A stretch of DNA of 64,000 bases from Rhodococcus sp. 1163 (GTDB lineage Bacteria > Actinomycetota > Actinomycetes > Mycobacteriales > Mycobacteriaceae). The stretch lies in the NCBI RefSeq assembly GCF_002091985.1, contig NZ_MKKX01000032.1, forward strand, positions 1-64,000, read 5' to 3'. Numbering within the stretch: position 1 is the first letter of the stretch; each line of letters starts with the position of its first letter. Under the pieces are notes generated by a model, which was not told the origin of the DNA, ran no database searches, and saw nothing but the letters and a program-made list of their open reading frames with translations. Position numbers and translations under genes: made by a program. Positions 50,917 through 60,353 of this stretch are shown piece by piece.

Positions 50917-52749
50917 ATGACCTCAGCGACCATTCCCGGTTTGAACGGCACTGATGCCGCACTTCCCACTCAACACAAGGAACTTCTTGCGTGGGTGCGG
51001 GAAGTAGCAGAACTCACCGAGCCGGAGCGGGTGGTCTTTGCTGACGGATCCGACGAAGAGTGGGAGCGGCTCACCACACACTTGGTGGACGCAGGCACCT
51101 TCACGCGGCTCAACGACGAAAAGAAGCCGAACTCGTTCCTCGGCAATTCCGATCCGTCCGACGTTGCACGCGTCGAGTCGCGGACCTACATCTGTTCCAA
51201 GGAAGAGATCGACGCAGGCCCCACCAATAATTGGATGGACCCGTCGGAGATGCGTGAGCTGATGACCGGGCTCTACCGCGGCTGCATGCGCGGACGCACC
51301 ATGTACGTCGTCCCGTTCTGCATGGGCCCGCTCGCCGCCGAGGACCCCAAGTTGGGTGTGGAGATCACCGACTCGGAGTACGTCGTCGTCTCGATGCGCG
51401 TCATGACTCGTATGGGCTCGGTAGTACTGGACAAGCTCGGCAACGACGGCTTCTTCGTCAAGGCGCTGCATTCGCTCGGCTCTCCGCTCGCCGACGGCCA
51501 GGACGACGTCCCGTGGCCGTGCAACAGCACCAAATACATCACCCACTTCCCCGAGGACCGCGAGATCTGGAGCTTCGGTTCCGGTTACGGCGGCAACGCT
51601 CTGCTGGGCAAGAAGTGCTACTCGCTGCGCATTGCGTCGGCAATGGCTCACGACGAGGGCTGGCTCGCCGAGCACATGCTGATCCTCAAGCTGATTTCCC
51701 CGGAGGACAAGGCCTACTACATCGCCGCGGCATTCCCGTCCGCATGTGGCAAGACCAACCTCGCAATGATTCAGCCGACCATTCCGGGCTGGCGCGCCGA
51801 GACCATCGGTGACGACATCGCGTGGATGCGCTTCGGCAAGGACGGCCGTCTCTACGCCGTCAACCCCGAATTCGGTTTCTTCGGTGTCGCACCGGGAACC
51901 AACTGGGATTCCAACCCCAACGCGATGAAGACCATCGATCAGGGCAACTCGTTGTTCACCAACGTCGCACTGACCGACGACGGCGACGTGTGGTGGGAGG
52001 GCCTCGAAGGAGACCCGCAGCATCTGATCGACTGGAAGGGCAACGACTGGACGCCCGAGTCCGATCAGAACGCCGCACACCCCAACTCGCGCTACTGCGT
52101 GCCCATGGCTCAGTGCCCGTCGATGGCGGCCGAGTGGGACGACCCGGAGGGTGTGCCGATCTCGGCGATCCTGTTCGGTGGACGCCGCAAGACGACGATT
52201 CCGCTGGTCACCGAGGCACGAGACTGGCAGCACGGCGTGTTCATGGGCGCCACCGTCGGATCCGAGCAGACAGCAGCAGCCGAGGGCACGGTCGGAACCA
52301 TCCGCCGCGACCCGATGGCCATGCTGCCGTTCCTCGGCTACAACGTCGGTGACTACTTCCAGCACTGGATCGACCTCGGCAAGAACGCCGACGAGTCGAA
52401 GCTCCCGAAGGTGTTCTACGTCAACTGGTTCCGCCGCGGCGACGACAAGCGCTTCCTCTGGCCAGGATTCGGCGAGAACTCCCGCGTCCTGAAGTGGATC
52501 GTGGAGCGCATCGAGCACAAGGCCGAAGGCGTCGAGACGCCCATCGGTGTCGTCCCGACGGCAGCTGCACTCGACATCACGGGACTCGACACCACCGTCG
52601 AAGACGTCGCCGAGGCTCTCGCGGTGAACCTCGACGAGTGGAAGGCCGAGATCCCACTGATCGAAGAGTGGTTCGAGTTCGTCGGTGAGAAACTTCCCAC
52701 CGGAATCAAGGACGAGTTCGAAGCACTGAAGCAGCGTCTGGGCGCATAG
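50917..52749 (+). CDS. pckA: Phosphoenolpyruvate carboxykinase, GTP-dependent
   Basis: 610 aa, the normal length for the GTP-class enzyme. The P-loop and catalytic Cys are in [13 protein letters not shown]; the metal site region [13 protein letters not shown] and the C-terminal [19 protein letters not shown] are present. It converts oxaloacetate and GTP to phosphoenolpyruvate, CO2 and GDP in gluconeogenesis. ATG has AGGAGAG upstream. A strong bidirectional hairpin follows its stop. Confidence 0.97.
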   Translation: MTSATIPGLNGTDAALPTQHKELLAWVREVAELTEPERVVFADGSDEEWERLTTHLVDAGTFTRLNDEKKPNSFLGNSDPSDVARVESRTYICSKEEIDAGPTNNWMDPSEMRELMTGLYRGCMRGRTMYVVPFCMGPLAAEDPKLGVEITDSEYVVVSMRVMTRMGSVVLDKLGNDGFFVKALHSLGSPLADGQDDVPWPCNSTKYITHFPEDREIWSFGSGYGGNALLGKKCYSLRIASAMAHDEGWLAEHMLILKLISPEDKAYYIAAAFPSACGKTNLAMIQPTIPGWRAETIGDDIAWMRFGKDGRLYAVNPEFGFFGVAPGTNWDSNPNAMKTIDQGNSLFTNVALTDDGDVWWEGLEGDPQHLIDWKGNDWTPESDQNAAHPNSRYCVPMAQCPSMAAEWDDPEGVPISAILFGGRRKTTIPLVTEARDWQHGVFMGATVGSEQTAAAEGTVGTIRRDPMAMLPFLGYNVGDYFQHWIDLGKNADESKLPKVFYVNWFRRGDDKRFLWPGFGENSRVLKWIVERIEHKAEGVETPIGVVPTAAALDITGLDTTVEDVAEALAVNLDEWKAEIPLIEEWFEFVGEKLPTGIKDEFEALKQRLGA

Positions 52750-52754
52750 TCCGA

Positions 52755-52802
52755 CACAACGAAGCGGGGCTCACCCTTTTGGGTGGGCCCCGCTTCGTTG
52801 TG
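52755..52802. terminator. Bidirectional terminator hairpin between pckA and aldehyde dehydrogenase
   Basis: A 22-bp stem (one G:T pair, no bulges) with loop TTTT: left arm 52755-52776 begins CACAACGAAGCGGGGC, right arm 52781-52802. It lies between two convergent genes and should terminate both. Weak T-tract. Confidence 0.85.
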
Positions 52803-52836
52803 TATGTGGGTATCGCCGAACCCCCGCCGGCGGAAA

Positions 52837-54294
52837 TCAAGCAGTTGGCGCTACGTACCCCGGCGGCATGAGGACCGACTTGAGTTCGCAGTACGCCTCG
52901 AGGCCTTCGGGGCCGCTTTCGCGTCCGATGCCGGAGTTCTTGTAGCCACCGAACGGGGCGCTCGGATCGAAGGCGTACCAGTTGATCGCCGATGTGCCCG
53001 TGCGGATCTGCGCGGAGACCTCGACGCCGTGTTCGATGTCGGTGGTCCAGACCGATCCGGCGAGGCCGTAGGTGGAGTCGTTGGCGATCTTGATGGCTTC
53101 GTCTTCGGAGTCGTATGGAATGACCGCGAGGACCGGGCCGAAGATTTCTTCCTGGGCGATCGTCATCGAGTTGTCGACATCGGCGAAGATGGTCGGTTCG
53201 ACGTACCAGCCTTTGTCCAACCCCTCCGGACGTCCGCCGCCGAGGACGAGACGTGCACCTTCTTCTTTGCCCTTCGCGATGTATGCCTCGACGCGGTCGC
53301 GTTGCTTCTCCGAGATGAGGGGGCCGAGCTGTGTTGCGGGGTCCGTCGGATCGCCCATCTTCATCCAGCCGGCTCCCGCGACCATGGCGTCGACGATCTC
53401 GTCGTAGCGCGAGCGCGGGGCGAGGATGCGAGTCTGTGCGACGCAGGCCTGCCCGCTGTTCATGAGTCCGGAGAGCAGCAGCATCGGGATCGCCGACGCG
53501 ATGTCCACGTCTTCGAGCAGGATTGCTGCGGACTTGCCGCCGAGTTCGAGTGAGCATCGTTTGAGTTGTTGCGCGGCTGTTGCGCCGATGCTGCGGCCGA
53601 CGTCGGTGCTGCCGGTGAAGGTGACCTTGTCGACGAGTGGGTGCGCGGTGAGGTATTTACCTGTCTCGGCTCCACCGGGAAGGACCGAGAGCACGCCTTC
53701 CGGTAGTCCGGCCTCGGTCAGGAGGTCGGCGAGCAGGTTGGCGGACAACGGTGTTTCCGGGGCGGGTTTGAGCAGTACCGAGCAGCCTGCGAGCAATGCG
53801 GGCGCCAACTTGTTGATCGCGAGGAACAGTGGGACGTTCCATGCAATGACGGCGGCGACGACGCCGACGGGTTCGCGGGTGATGTTGGACTGGCCGAATG
53901 CGCCGTGCCGGGTTTCCTTCCAGGGGAAGGTCTCGGCGAGCGAGACGTAGTAGTTGAGCGCCGCCAATGCAGGTGTCTGTTGGATCATCCCGACCATGGT
54001 GTGTGGGGCGCCCATTTCGCCCGAGATCACCTCGGTGAGCTCGGCGCTCTTTTCCTCGATCAACTTGGCGAAGTTGGCGAGCACCTGCGCTCGTTCGGCG
54101 GGGGAGGATCGGGCCCACGGGCCGGAGTCGAAGGCGGTGCGCGCGGCCTGTGCCGCCGCGTCGATGTCGGCGGGCGCGGCTACGGGAGTCCTCCCGACGC
54201 GCTCCTCGGTAGCGGGTGAGAAGACGTCGAGCGTCTCCTCGGTTGACGGTGCGGTCCAATGCCCGCCGATGAACAGCTTGGCGAAGTCGGTCAT
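52837..54294 (-). CDS. Aldehyde dehydrogenase (Rv0223c-like)
   Basis: 485 aa NAD(P)-dependent aldehyde dehydrogenase. Catalytic Glu in SLELGGKSAAI and Cys in NSGQACVAQTR; NAD-binding FTGSTDVGRSIG; C-terminal PFGGYKNSGIGRE. It oxidises an unknown aldehyde to the acid. It is in the same position as M. tuberculosis Rv0223c, next to the methyltransferase, but here a ROK kinase lies between. Convergent with pckA. Confidence 0.92.
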   Translation of the reverse strand: MTDFAKLFIGGHWTAPSTEETLDVFSPATEERVGRTPVAAPADIDAAAQAARTAFDSGPWARSSPAERAQVLANFAKLIEEKSAELTEVISGEMGAPHTMVGMIQQTPALAALNYYVSLAETFPWKETRHGAFGQSNITREPVGVVAAVIAWNVPLFLAINKLAPALLAGCSVLLKPAPETPLSANLLADLLTEAGLPEGVLSVLPGGAETGKYLTAHPLVDKVTFTGSTDVGRSIGATAAQQLKRCSLELGGKSAAILLEDVDIASAIPMLLLSGLMNSGQACVAQTRILAPRSRYDEIVDAMVAGAGWMKMGDPTDPATQLGPLISEKQRDRVEAYIAKGKEEGARLVLGGGRPEGLDKGWYVEPTIFADVDNSMTIAQEEIFGPVLAVIPYDSEDEAIKIANDSTYGLAGSVWTTDIEHGVEVSAQIRTGTSAINWYAFDPSAPFGGYKNSGIGRESGPEGLEAYCELKSVLMPPGYVAPTA

Positions 54295-54365
54295 GGAACG
54301 AGACTAGAACACGTTGCAGTAATTCGGAAGGATTCGACCGATGCGTATGTGCGAGCGCAGCTCGA

Positions 54366-55253
54366 TCAGGTGGCCGAGGCCGCCAGTACCGCAGCCCCGG
54401 TCAACGTCCCAACCGCACCCAGTTTCGCCGGCACGATGGTGAGCCCGTCGAGGAACCTCAGCCGCGCATGCAGCGCGGCGGACTCTTGAATCGGATCCCA
54501 CAGCGGTGGTCCTGCCTGTGCGAACCCTCCGCCGATGACCACGAGCTCTACATCGACCAGAGCAGCGGCCGACGCGATTGCCTGACCCAGCGCTACGCCC
54601 GCGCGCTGCAATGTCGTCACCGCTACGACGTTTCCGTTCGCGGCATCCTCGGCCAACTCGGCGCCGGTGGTGCCGGTCCAGCCTTGTTCTTGCGCCCATC
54701 CGACCGCGGATGGCCCGCTCGCGACGGTCTCCACGCATCCGAGGCCGCCGCACGAGCAGGAGGCCGTCGAGCCGGGGACGACGATGTGGCCGATGTGGCC
54801 GGCATTTCCGCTGCGGCCGTGCACTATCTCGCCGCCGAGCACCAGACCGCCGCCGACGCCGGTGGAGACGACGACGCTGATGAGGTTGTCCACGCCCTGC
54901 GCGGCGCCGAACCGATGTTCGCCGAGTGCCGCGCACCCACCGTCGCCGGCCAGACGCGTCGTGGCGTCGGGAAACTTCTCGGCGATTTCCCCGGTGAGGT
55001 CGAAACCGCCCTTCCATTCGCCGATGTTGATCGGTGCGACAGTCCCGGCGACCAGGTCGACCGGGCCTGCGCACGCAATACCGATGGCGGCGATGTCCGC
55101 TCCCGCTACGACCGCGTCGAGCAATTCGGAACATGCTTGCCACACATCGACTTTCGGGGTGGAAACGACGAGAGCCTCGCCGGGTCTACCGTCGGCGTCG
55201 ACGATCGCCGCAGTGATCTTGGTGCCCCCGATGTCCAATGCCAACGCTGTCAT
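54366..55253 (-). CDS. ROK-family sugar kinase
   Basis: 295 aa. N-terminal ATP-binding DIGGTK, active-site region GIACAGPVD, the zinc-binding CSCGGLGCVE (CxCGxxGCxE) and VVSTGVGGGLVLGGE. It phosphorylates a hexose such as glucose, N-acetylmannosamine or allose; substrate not determinable. Starts at ATG 55253; 16 bp after the methyltransferase stop on the same strand. Not part of the remembered Mycobacterium order, so it is an insertion into the conserved block. Confidence 0.87.
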   Translation of the reverse strand: MTALALDIGGTKITAAIVDADGRPGEALVVSTPKVDVWQACSELLDAVVAGADIAAIGIACAGPVDLVAGTVAPINIGEWKGGFDLTGEIAEKFPDATTRLAGDGGCAALGEHRFGAAQGVDNLISVVVSTGVGGGLVLGGEIVHGRSGNAGHIGHIVVPGSTASCSCGGLGCVETVASGPSAVGWAQEQGWTGTTGAELAEDAANGNVVAVTTLQRAGVALGQAIASAAALVDVELVVIGGGFAQAGPPLWDPIQESAALHARLRFLDGLTIVPAKLGAVGTLTGAAVLAASAT

Positions 55254-55269
55254 ATGTCCCAAACTACTG

Positions 55270-56082
55270 TCAGCGTGCGTCGGCGCGCAGGACCACGACG
55301 AGGTTGCTGGCAAGAAATTCGCGAAGTACCGGAACGCGGATCATCCACCACGCCCATTTCGGGTGGTAGCGCGGAAATGCGGCCAGCACAGTGCCCCGCG
55401 TAGTCTCGCGGGCCCACCGCAGTCCCTCCGATGCTCCGACGTCGAACAGGGATTCACCGAAGCGATTCTTGGGTTCACGGCCATGCTTGCGGAGGTATCT
55501 GCGGGCTGCGAACTCGCCGCCGAAGTAGTGCCAGGGACCGGTTTCGTGACCGCCGAACGGTCCCCGCCACAGCGTGTACGACAGGACCATCAGCCCTCCG
55601 GGTTTGGTGACACGTAACATTTCCTCGGCCATGACCCACGGTTGACGCACGTGTTCGGCGACGTTCGAGGAAAAGCACACGTCCACGCTGTCATCGCGAA
55701 ACGGCAACGCCATTCCCGATCCGCGGACGCTGCCGTGCGCGTTCAGACCGGCGGCGTGCATCTCCGTCGCATCCGGTTCGACCGGGATGTACCGGGCTCC
55801 GCTGGCGCGGAAGACGTCCGCGAAATAACCGGGCCCGCCGCCGACGTCCATGACCACGCGATCTTCGAGACTGTCACCGGTCAGGCCCTGGTACAGATCA
55901 CCGATGAGTTCGACGGAATCGCGGGCCAGGGCGCTGTAGAAGATGTCGGGAGCGCTCTGCTCGTGTCCGAAATCCCGAAGCAGGCTCACCGACCGGCGAA
56001 GGGTCGCGCGCTGGGCGAAGAAGCGGGTTACGGGTCGCTCGACACGGCGCGAGCTCGCGAATCGACCCTGTGGACGTGGCAC
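55270..56082 (-). CDS. Class I SAM-dependent methyltransferase (Rv0224c-like)
   Basis: 270 aa. Motif I VVMDVGGGPGYF, acidic VEPDATEM, motif with LPFRDDSVDVCFSSN, and MLRVTKPGGLMVLSY. A positively charged N-terminus and the C-terminal hydrophobic LREFLASNLVVVL suggest membrane association. It likely methylates a cell-envelope lipid or glycan; the M. tuberculosis counterpart is Rv0224c (from memory). Transcribed away from the GT4 gene across 107 bp. Confidence 0.87.
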   Translation of the reverse strand: MPRPQGRFASSRRVERPVTRFFAQRATLRRSVSLLRDFGHEQSAPDIFYSALARDSVELIGDLYQGLTGDSLEDRVVMDVGGGPGYFADVFRASGARYIPVEPDATEMHAAGLNAHGSVRGSGMALPFRDDSVDVCFSSNVAEHVRQPWVMAEEMLRVTKPGGLMVLSYTLWRGPFGGHETGPWHYFGGEFAARRYLRKHGREPKNRFGESLFDVGASEGLRWARETTRGTVLAAFPRYHPKWAWWMIRVPVLREFLASNLVVVLRADAR

Positions 56083-56189
56083 GTTGCAAAAGAGTAGGGG
56101 AATGCACCCTGTCGCGACGCCGCGGGGCGGGTGAACCGTTAAGGTGTCGGGAGTTCATATTCGATTACGCCGTGATGGGGGAGCCAGCT

Positions 56190-57392
56190 GTGCGCGAGGT
56201 GCTCTTGCTCTGTTGGCGCGATACGGGCCATCCCCAGGGCGGCGGCAGCGAACGCTACCTCGAACAGGTCGGTGCCGGCCTGGCGCGACGCGGAGTGCGG
56301 GTGACGCTGCGGACGGCGTCGTATCCGGGTGCTCCAGCGCAGGAGATCGTCGACGGTATCCAGATCAGCCGCGGTGGTGGCCGATTGAGCGTGTATCCGA
56401 GGGCTCTTGCTGCGATCGCTGCCGGCCGGCTCGGGTTCGGGCCGTTGCGCGGGATCAACCCGGATGCTGTCCTCGATACGCAGAACGGCATTCCTTTCTT
56501 CTCGCGTCTCGTCGCGGGCGCGCCGGTGACGTTGCTGGTTCACCATTGTCATCGGGAGCAGTGGCCGGTGGCGGGCCCGTTGATGGCGAAGATCGGTTGG
56601 TGGCTCGAGAGCACGGTCTCACCGCGCGTTCATCGGCGTAATCAGTATTTGACGGTGTCGTTGCCGTCAGCGGATGAGCTCGTTGGGCTCGGAGTCGACC
56701 GCGATCGGGTCGCCGTGGTTCGAAACGGCGCGTCCCCGGCGGCGTCGGTCGGTGGGGCGCATACCAGAACCTCGCATCCATCGCTGTCGGTGTTGTCGAG
56801 GCTGGTGCCGCACAAGCAGATCGAGGATGCGCTCGCTGCCGTGGCCACCCTGCGACGGCAGCTCCCGGACCTGCATCTCGACGTCGTCGGTGGCGGCTGG
56901 TGGGAAGAGAACCTGCGTGAGCGTGTGCGTGAGCTCGGCATCGAAGGCGCTGTCACGTTCCACGGACACGTCGACGAAGAACGTAAACACGAACTGCTCG
57001 GCCGCTCCTGGGTTCATGTGATGCCCTCGCGTAAGGAGGGATGGGGCCTTGCCGTCGTCGAAGCAGCTCAGCATGGCGTCCCGACCGTCGGCTACCGCAG
57101 TTCGAAGGGCCTGACCGATTCGATCATCGACGGCGTGACCGGGGTGCTGGTCGGTTCCGAAGGGCATGACCGTGACGTGCCCGCACTCACCGAAGCCATC
57201 GGGGAACTGCTGCTCGACGCCGATGTCCGCGCCGACCTGGGCGAGAAGGCCCGGGTCCGCGCGCTCGAGTTCTCGTGGGAGCAATGCGCGCAGGGTGTGG
57301 AGAGTGTGCTGGCAGCGTCGGTACTGGGCGCCCATGTCTCCGGGCTCGTGTCATCTTCGCAGCAGGCCCCAGCAGAGTCCGCCCACCAGTAA
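56190..57392 (+). CDS. GT4-family glycosyltransferase (Rv0225-like)
   Basis: 400 aa GT-B glycosyltransferase. N-terminal CWRDTGHPQGGGSERYLEQV typical of GT4; C-terminal donor-site EX7E motif in EGWGLAVVEAAQHG with VMPSRKEGWG. It transfers a sugar, probably from GDP- or UDP-activated donor, in envelope glycan synthesis. GTG 56190 has GGGGAG 6 nt upstream; longer frames lack one. Its 3' end overlaps the convergent membrane-protein gene by 42 nt. Neighbour genes match the lipomannan/lipoarabinomannan-associated block. Confidence 0.88.
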   Translation: MREVLLLCWRDTGHPQGGGSERYLEQVGAGLARRGVRVTLRTASYPGAPAQEIVDGIQISRGGGRLSVYPRALAAIAAGRLGFGPLRGINPDAVLDTQNGIPFFSRLVAGAPVTLLVHHCHREQWPVAGPLMAKIGWWLESTVSPRVHRRNQYLTVSLPSADELVGLGVDRDRVAVVRNGASPAASVGGAHTRTSHPSLSVLSRLVPHKQIEDALAAVATLRRQLPDLHLDVVGGGWWEENLRERVRELGIEGAVTFHGHVDEERKHELLGRSWVHVMPSRKEGWGLAVVEAAQHGVPTVGYRSSKGLTDSIIDGVTGVLVGSEGHDRDVPALTEAIGELLLDADVRADLGEKARVRALEFSWEQCAQGVESVLAASVLGAHVSGLVSSSQQAPAESAHQ

Positions 57393-59087
57393 CAGGGCCC
57401 ACACCAGGTGCGCGGCCACGACGATCCAGTACGACACAGGACCGACGTCGGTGGTTCCGATTGCCCCCGGCACTTGGTACAACGCCAGTTCGTCGTCGGC
57501 GTATACGCGTTCGAGTTGGTCCAGCGTGTCCGCCGACTCGCCGAGCAGTCCGGGCGTCGTGCGCTCGATGAGGACCCAGCCGACGCCCAATTGTGCCAGT
57601 TCGGCTGCGGATCCGCCGTCGAGCAACGTCTTTTCGACGGCGGAAGCGCGGCTGCCCTCGCCGCGTACCGACCCGCCGGCGACGATGAGTTCACCGGTCT
57701 GTAGGACGTCGAGCGGGAGCATTCGTGGTGCGGGATCGAGCACGGGCGCATCGCCGCTGTAAGGGAAGATGCGGAAGATTCCTGCAGGCAGCACCGCCAC
57801 GTCCCCGTCGCGGCCCTGGAGTTCTTCGGCGACAGCGTTCCACGACGGCGGATAGTCGACGGGGGTGAGCTTGCCAGAGACTCCCCACACCAGGTCCGGT
57901 AGTGCCAGGAGCAGCGCTGCGATGGCCGCGACGGCAGGGACCCACGGCATTCGAATTCTTGCGCCGAGCCACATGACTCCGGCGGCGGCGGCGAGCACGT
58001 AGAACGGCATCGCCAGTGCGAGAAATTTCTGGCTGTCTCGCAGCAGGCCCGCACCTGGGATGTCCTGCGCCGCCCACTCGCCGACGCGTAGGCCGATTCC
58101 GGTAGCGCCGAGCGCGGGCATGACGACGGCGAGGACGGCCACGACGGCGAGGGCGGTGATGATCGGGTTTCTGCGTCGACGCCACAGTGGTCGCAACCCG
58201 ACTGCGACGACGGCAAGCAGCAGAAGTGTGCCGAGGACGGCGAAGTGTGTCGTGCGGGTGGCGGGGACGGCGTCGGCGTTCCAGATGCCTCCCAGGCCCG
58301 CCAGGCTCGCAAGTGTGCCGAGGCCGGGTTCGGCCCGGGCAGCGAAGGCGCCGACGCCTGCAGGGTCGGTGCCGAGGGTTCCGCCGCCGGATACGGCGGT
58401 GGCCAGCAGCCAGGGCGAGGAAGCGGCCAGCGCAAGCAGTCCCGTCAGTAATACCCGCCGGGGGCGCCGCAGTCCGGAGGGCAGCGCAACGACGACGAGG
58501 GCGGTGACGGCCGCGAGGATCGCTCCCGTGGGCGTGAGCCCTGCAGCGGCGAGGCAGACTGCCAGCCCCGGCCCTGCCCGTCCTTGCCACCGTCCCGTCT
58601 CGCGCAGCGTCATCGCTGCGGTCACTGTCCACGGAAGCGCGGCGTAGCCGACGAGCAGACTCCAGTGCCCCTGCAGCAATCGCTCGCCCACGTAGGGATT
58701 CCAGATGGCCAGGGTCGCGGCGGTGAGCAACGCAGGCGTCGTCGCGGTCGGCAGTAACCGGCGAACCATCACCGCGGCACCCCAACCGGCGAACCACAGC
58801 GCCAGCGTAAGAATCGTCTTGACCACGAGTCCGCCGTCGAACACGATGGACAACGCGGCGATGGCGCCGTCTTGCGGGACTGCACGGGCGGCAGCGTCGG
58901 TGGTGCCGAGCGCGGAATCGGTGAAGTAGGACCGAGGGGTGCTGACCGCGTCGCGAAGGAGCAGATAGCCGTTCCCCCAGAGCGGGCCCAGGACGATCAT
59001 CGCCAGAACGAAGCTCCACACGGCCGGTGCCGCGGTTCGACTGCGCTGCGTCCACGACACTCTCGGCACCCTATACCGTGTTCCCAT
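57351..59087 (-). CDS. Polytopic membrane protein (Rv0226c-like)
   Basis: About 578 aa with roughly 12-13 membrane segments, a hydrophilic external portion near the C-terminus (DGDVAVLPAGIFRIFPYSG; LDQLERVYADDELALYQVPG) and a final membrane helix (IVVAAHLVWALLLVGGLCWG). The layout resembles GT-C or YfhO-type proteins, so it could be a polyprenyl-dependent glycosyltransferase. Start uncertain: ATG 59087 shares the CATG with the divergent flippase start; GTG 59060 or 59069 are alternatives that avoid overlap. Counterpart of M. tuberculosis Rv0226c (576 aa, from memory). Confidence 0.78.
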   Translation of the reverse strand: MGTRYRVPRVSWTQRSRTAAPAVWSFVLAMIVLGPLWGNGYLLLRDAVSTPRSYFTDSALGTTDAAARAVPQDGAIAALSIVFDGGLVVKTILTLALWFAGWGAAVMVRRLLPTATTPALLTAATLAIWNPYVGERLLQGHWSLLVGYAALPWTVTAAMTLRETGRWQGRAGPGLAVCLAAAGLTPTGAILAAVTALVVVALPSGLRRPRRVLLTGLLALAASSPWLLATAVSGGGTLGTDPAGVGAFAARAEPGLGTLASLAGLGGIWNADAVPATRTTHFAVLGTLLLLAVVAVGLRPLWRRRRNPIITALAVVAVLAVVMPALGATGIGLRVGEWAAQDIPGAGLLRDSQKFLALAMPFYVLAAAAGVMWLGARIRMPWVPAVAAIAALLLALPDLVWGVSGKLTPVDYPPSWNAVAEELQGRDGDVAVLPAGIFRIFPYSGDAPVLDPAPRMLPLDVLQTGELIVAGGSVRGEGSRASAVEKTLLDGGSAAELAQLGVGWVLIERTTPGLLGESADTLDQLERVYADDELALYQVPGAIGTTDVGPVSYWIVVAAHLVWALLLVGGLCWGLLRR

Positions 59088-59088
59088 G
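59060..59088. promoter_or_regulatory. Overlapping divergent starts with a shared TATA core
   Basis: The plus-strand flippase ATG (59086-59088) and a minus-strand ATG (59087-59085) share the tetramer CATG. CCTATACC (59070-59077) gives TATACC on the plus strand, 8 nt before the flippase ATG, and TATAGG on the minus strand, 10 nt before GTG 59060. Both genes could be leaderless from one core. Inference. Confidence 0.4.
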
Positions 59089-60267
59089 CCGAACCGCACT
59101 GCAAGTACGTCGGCGCTCGCCGGGATGACGCTGGTGACGGTTGGTTCGATGACCGCCAATGCTGCCTCGTACCTTCTGCATCTGCCGGCCAGCCGATTTC
59201 TCGGCGTCGAGGGGTACGGCGAGTTCGCGAGTCTGCTTGCCGCTCAACTCGTTCTCGCTGTCCCGGCGCTGGCATTGCAGTCCGTCGTCGCTCGCGAAGT
59301 AGCGCGCGGACGTGGTAGTGCCGAACTCAGAAAGCTCGGCTATCGGTGTGCCGGGGTGGTCGCGATCCTCGCGTTGGCGTTGGCCCCGGTGGTGGCCGTC
59401 GTCCTCGGTACCGGAGTGCTGGCAACAGTGTCGGCGCTCGTCGTGGCGCCGGTGCTCGTGCTGCTCGCGACGGAACAGGGTCTGCTTCAAGGGTCCGGTC
59501 AGTTCGGACGGCTCGGTGCTGTGCTTGCTGCTGCAGGGTTCGGCAAGGTGATCCCCGCCGTCGTTGTGCTCACAGCGGGCGGTGGGCCCGGAATCGTGTT
59601 GGCCGCCAGCGCCGTCGGGACGGCAGTGGTCGCTGTTGGGGCGAGGATCGCGAGTGCGACACGAGAGGGCGATGCGGTACGTCTCCCGCTGACCGTCGGC
59701 ACGGTGCTGCGAGCGTCGCAGGTGCAGTTGGCGCTCATCGGCCTCTCTGCGCTCGATCTGGTGATTGCGGCCGCGCTCTTGAGTGCGGAGCAAGCTGGTT
59801 TGTATGCGCTCGGCGCAGTAGCTACCAAAGCTGCGTTCTGGCTGCCGCAGGCCGTGGGAGTGGTTCTCTATCCGCGGATGGCGAATCCAGCGGAATCTGC
59901 GAAGGCCGTTCGCTCGGCATTGGCCGTCGTGGCTGCGATAGGGGCCGTGTTGGTTCTCGGCTCTGCGCTGGCGGCACCGCTGCTGCCGTCGATCGTCGGT
60001 GAAGGTTATGCGCCTGTGCAGGGGTACCTTTGGATCTTTGCGCTGCAGGGTGCATGCCTGGCGCTGTTGCAGAGCGGACTGTTGTGGGCGATCGCCGGTG
60101 AGCGGACACAGCTCGCCGTCGTTGCGTGGATCGGCTTGGCCGTCGAAGTTCTGCTGCTGTTCTTCGTAGCCGCGACGCCGCTGCAGTTCGTCATCGTCGC
60201 GGCGTCGGTTGCTGCTGTCTGTGCCGCAGTTGTCAGCGGCTTCGCCCTGGGCACTTCACGTAATTAG
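59086..60267 (+). CDS. MOP-type polysaccharide/lipid-oligosaccharide flippase
   Basis: 393 aa with about 12 membrane segments. Wzx/MurJ-type features: N-terminal MTANAASYLLHLPASRFLGVEGYGE-like region (shown here as SRFLGVEGYGEFASL), later ALGAVATKAAFWLPQAVGVVLYP. It would flip an isoprenoid- or phosphoinositide-linked glycan across the membrane. It lies between the Rv0226c-like and DUF3068 genes. In the M. tuberculosis order I remember no such gene there, so it is an addition or a lineage-specific member of this block. Confidence 0.82.
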   Translation: MPNRTASTSALAGMTLVTVGSMTANAASYLLHLPASRFLGVEGYGEFASLLAAQLVLAVPALALQSVVAREVARGRGSAELRKLGYRCAGVVAILALALAPVVAVVLGTGVLATVSALVVAPVLVLLATEQGLLQGSGQFGRLGAVLAAAGFGKVIPAVVVLTAGGGPGIVLAASAVGTAVVAVGARIASATREGDAVRLPLTVGTVLRASQVQLALIGLSALDLVIAAALLSAEQAGLYALGAVATKAAFWLPQAVGVVLYPRMANPAESAKAVRSALAVVAAIGAVLVLGSALAAPLLPSIVGEGYAPVQGYLWIFALQGACLALLQSGLLWAIAGERTQLAVVAWIGLAVEVLLLFFVAATPLQFVIVAASVAAVCAAVVSGFALGTSRN

Positions 60268-60299
60268 CCGCTTCACGCAGCTGAGCTCTTGAAACAAAA

Positions 60300-60336
60300 G
60301 AGCGGAAGCGCAGCCGGGGAGGCCGTGCTTCCGCTC
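60300..60336 (-). terminator. Rho-independent terminator of the DUF3068 gene
   Basis: GAGCGGAAGC (60300-60309) and GCTTCCGCTC (60327-60336), 10-bp perfect stem with a 17-nt loop that has its own small pairing. On the minus strand the stem is followed by TTTTGTTTC, a good T-tract, so it ends the DUF3068 transcript; it may also slow plus-strand reading from the flippase. Confidence 0.85.
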
Positions 60337-60353
60337 ATCTGCGGTGAAAGCTT

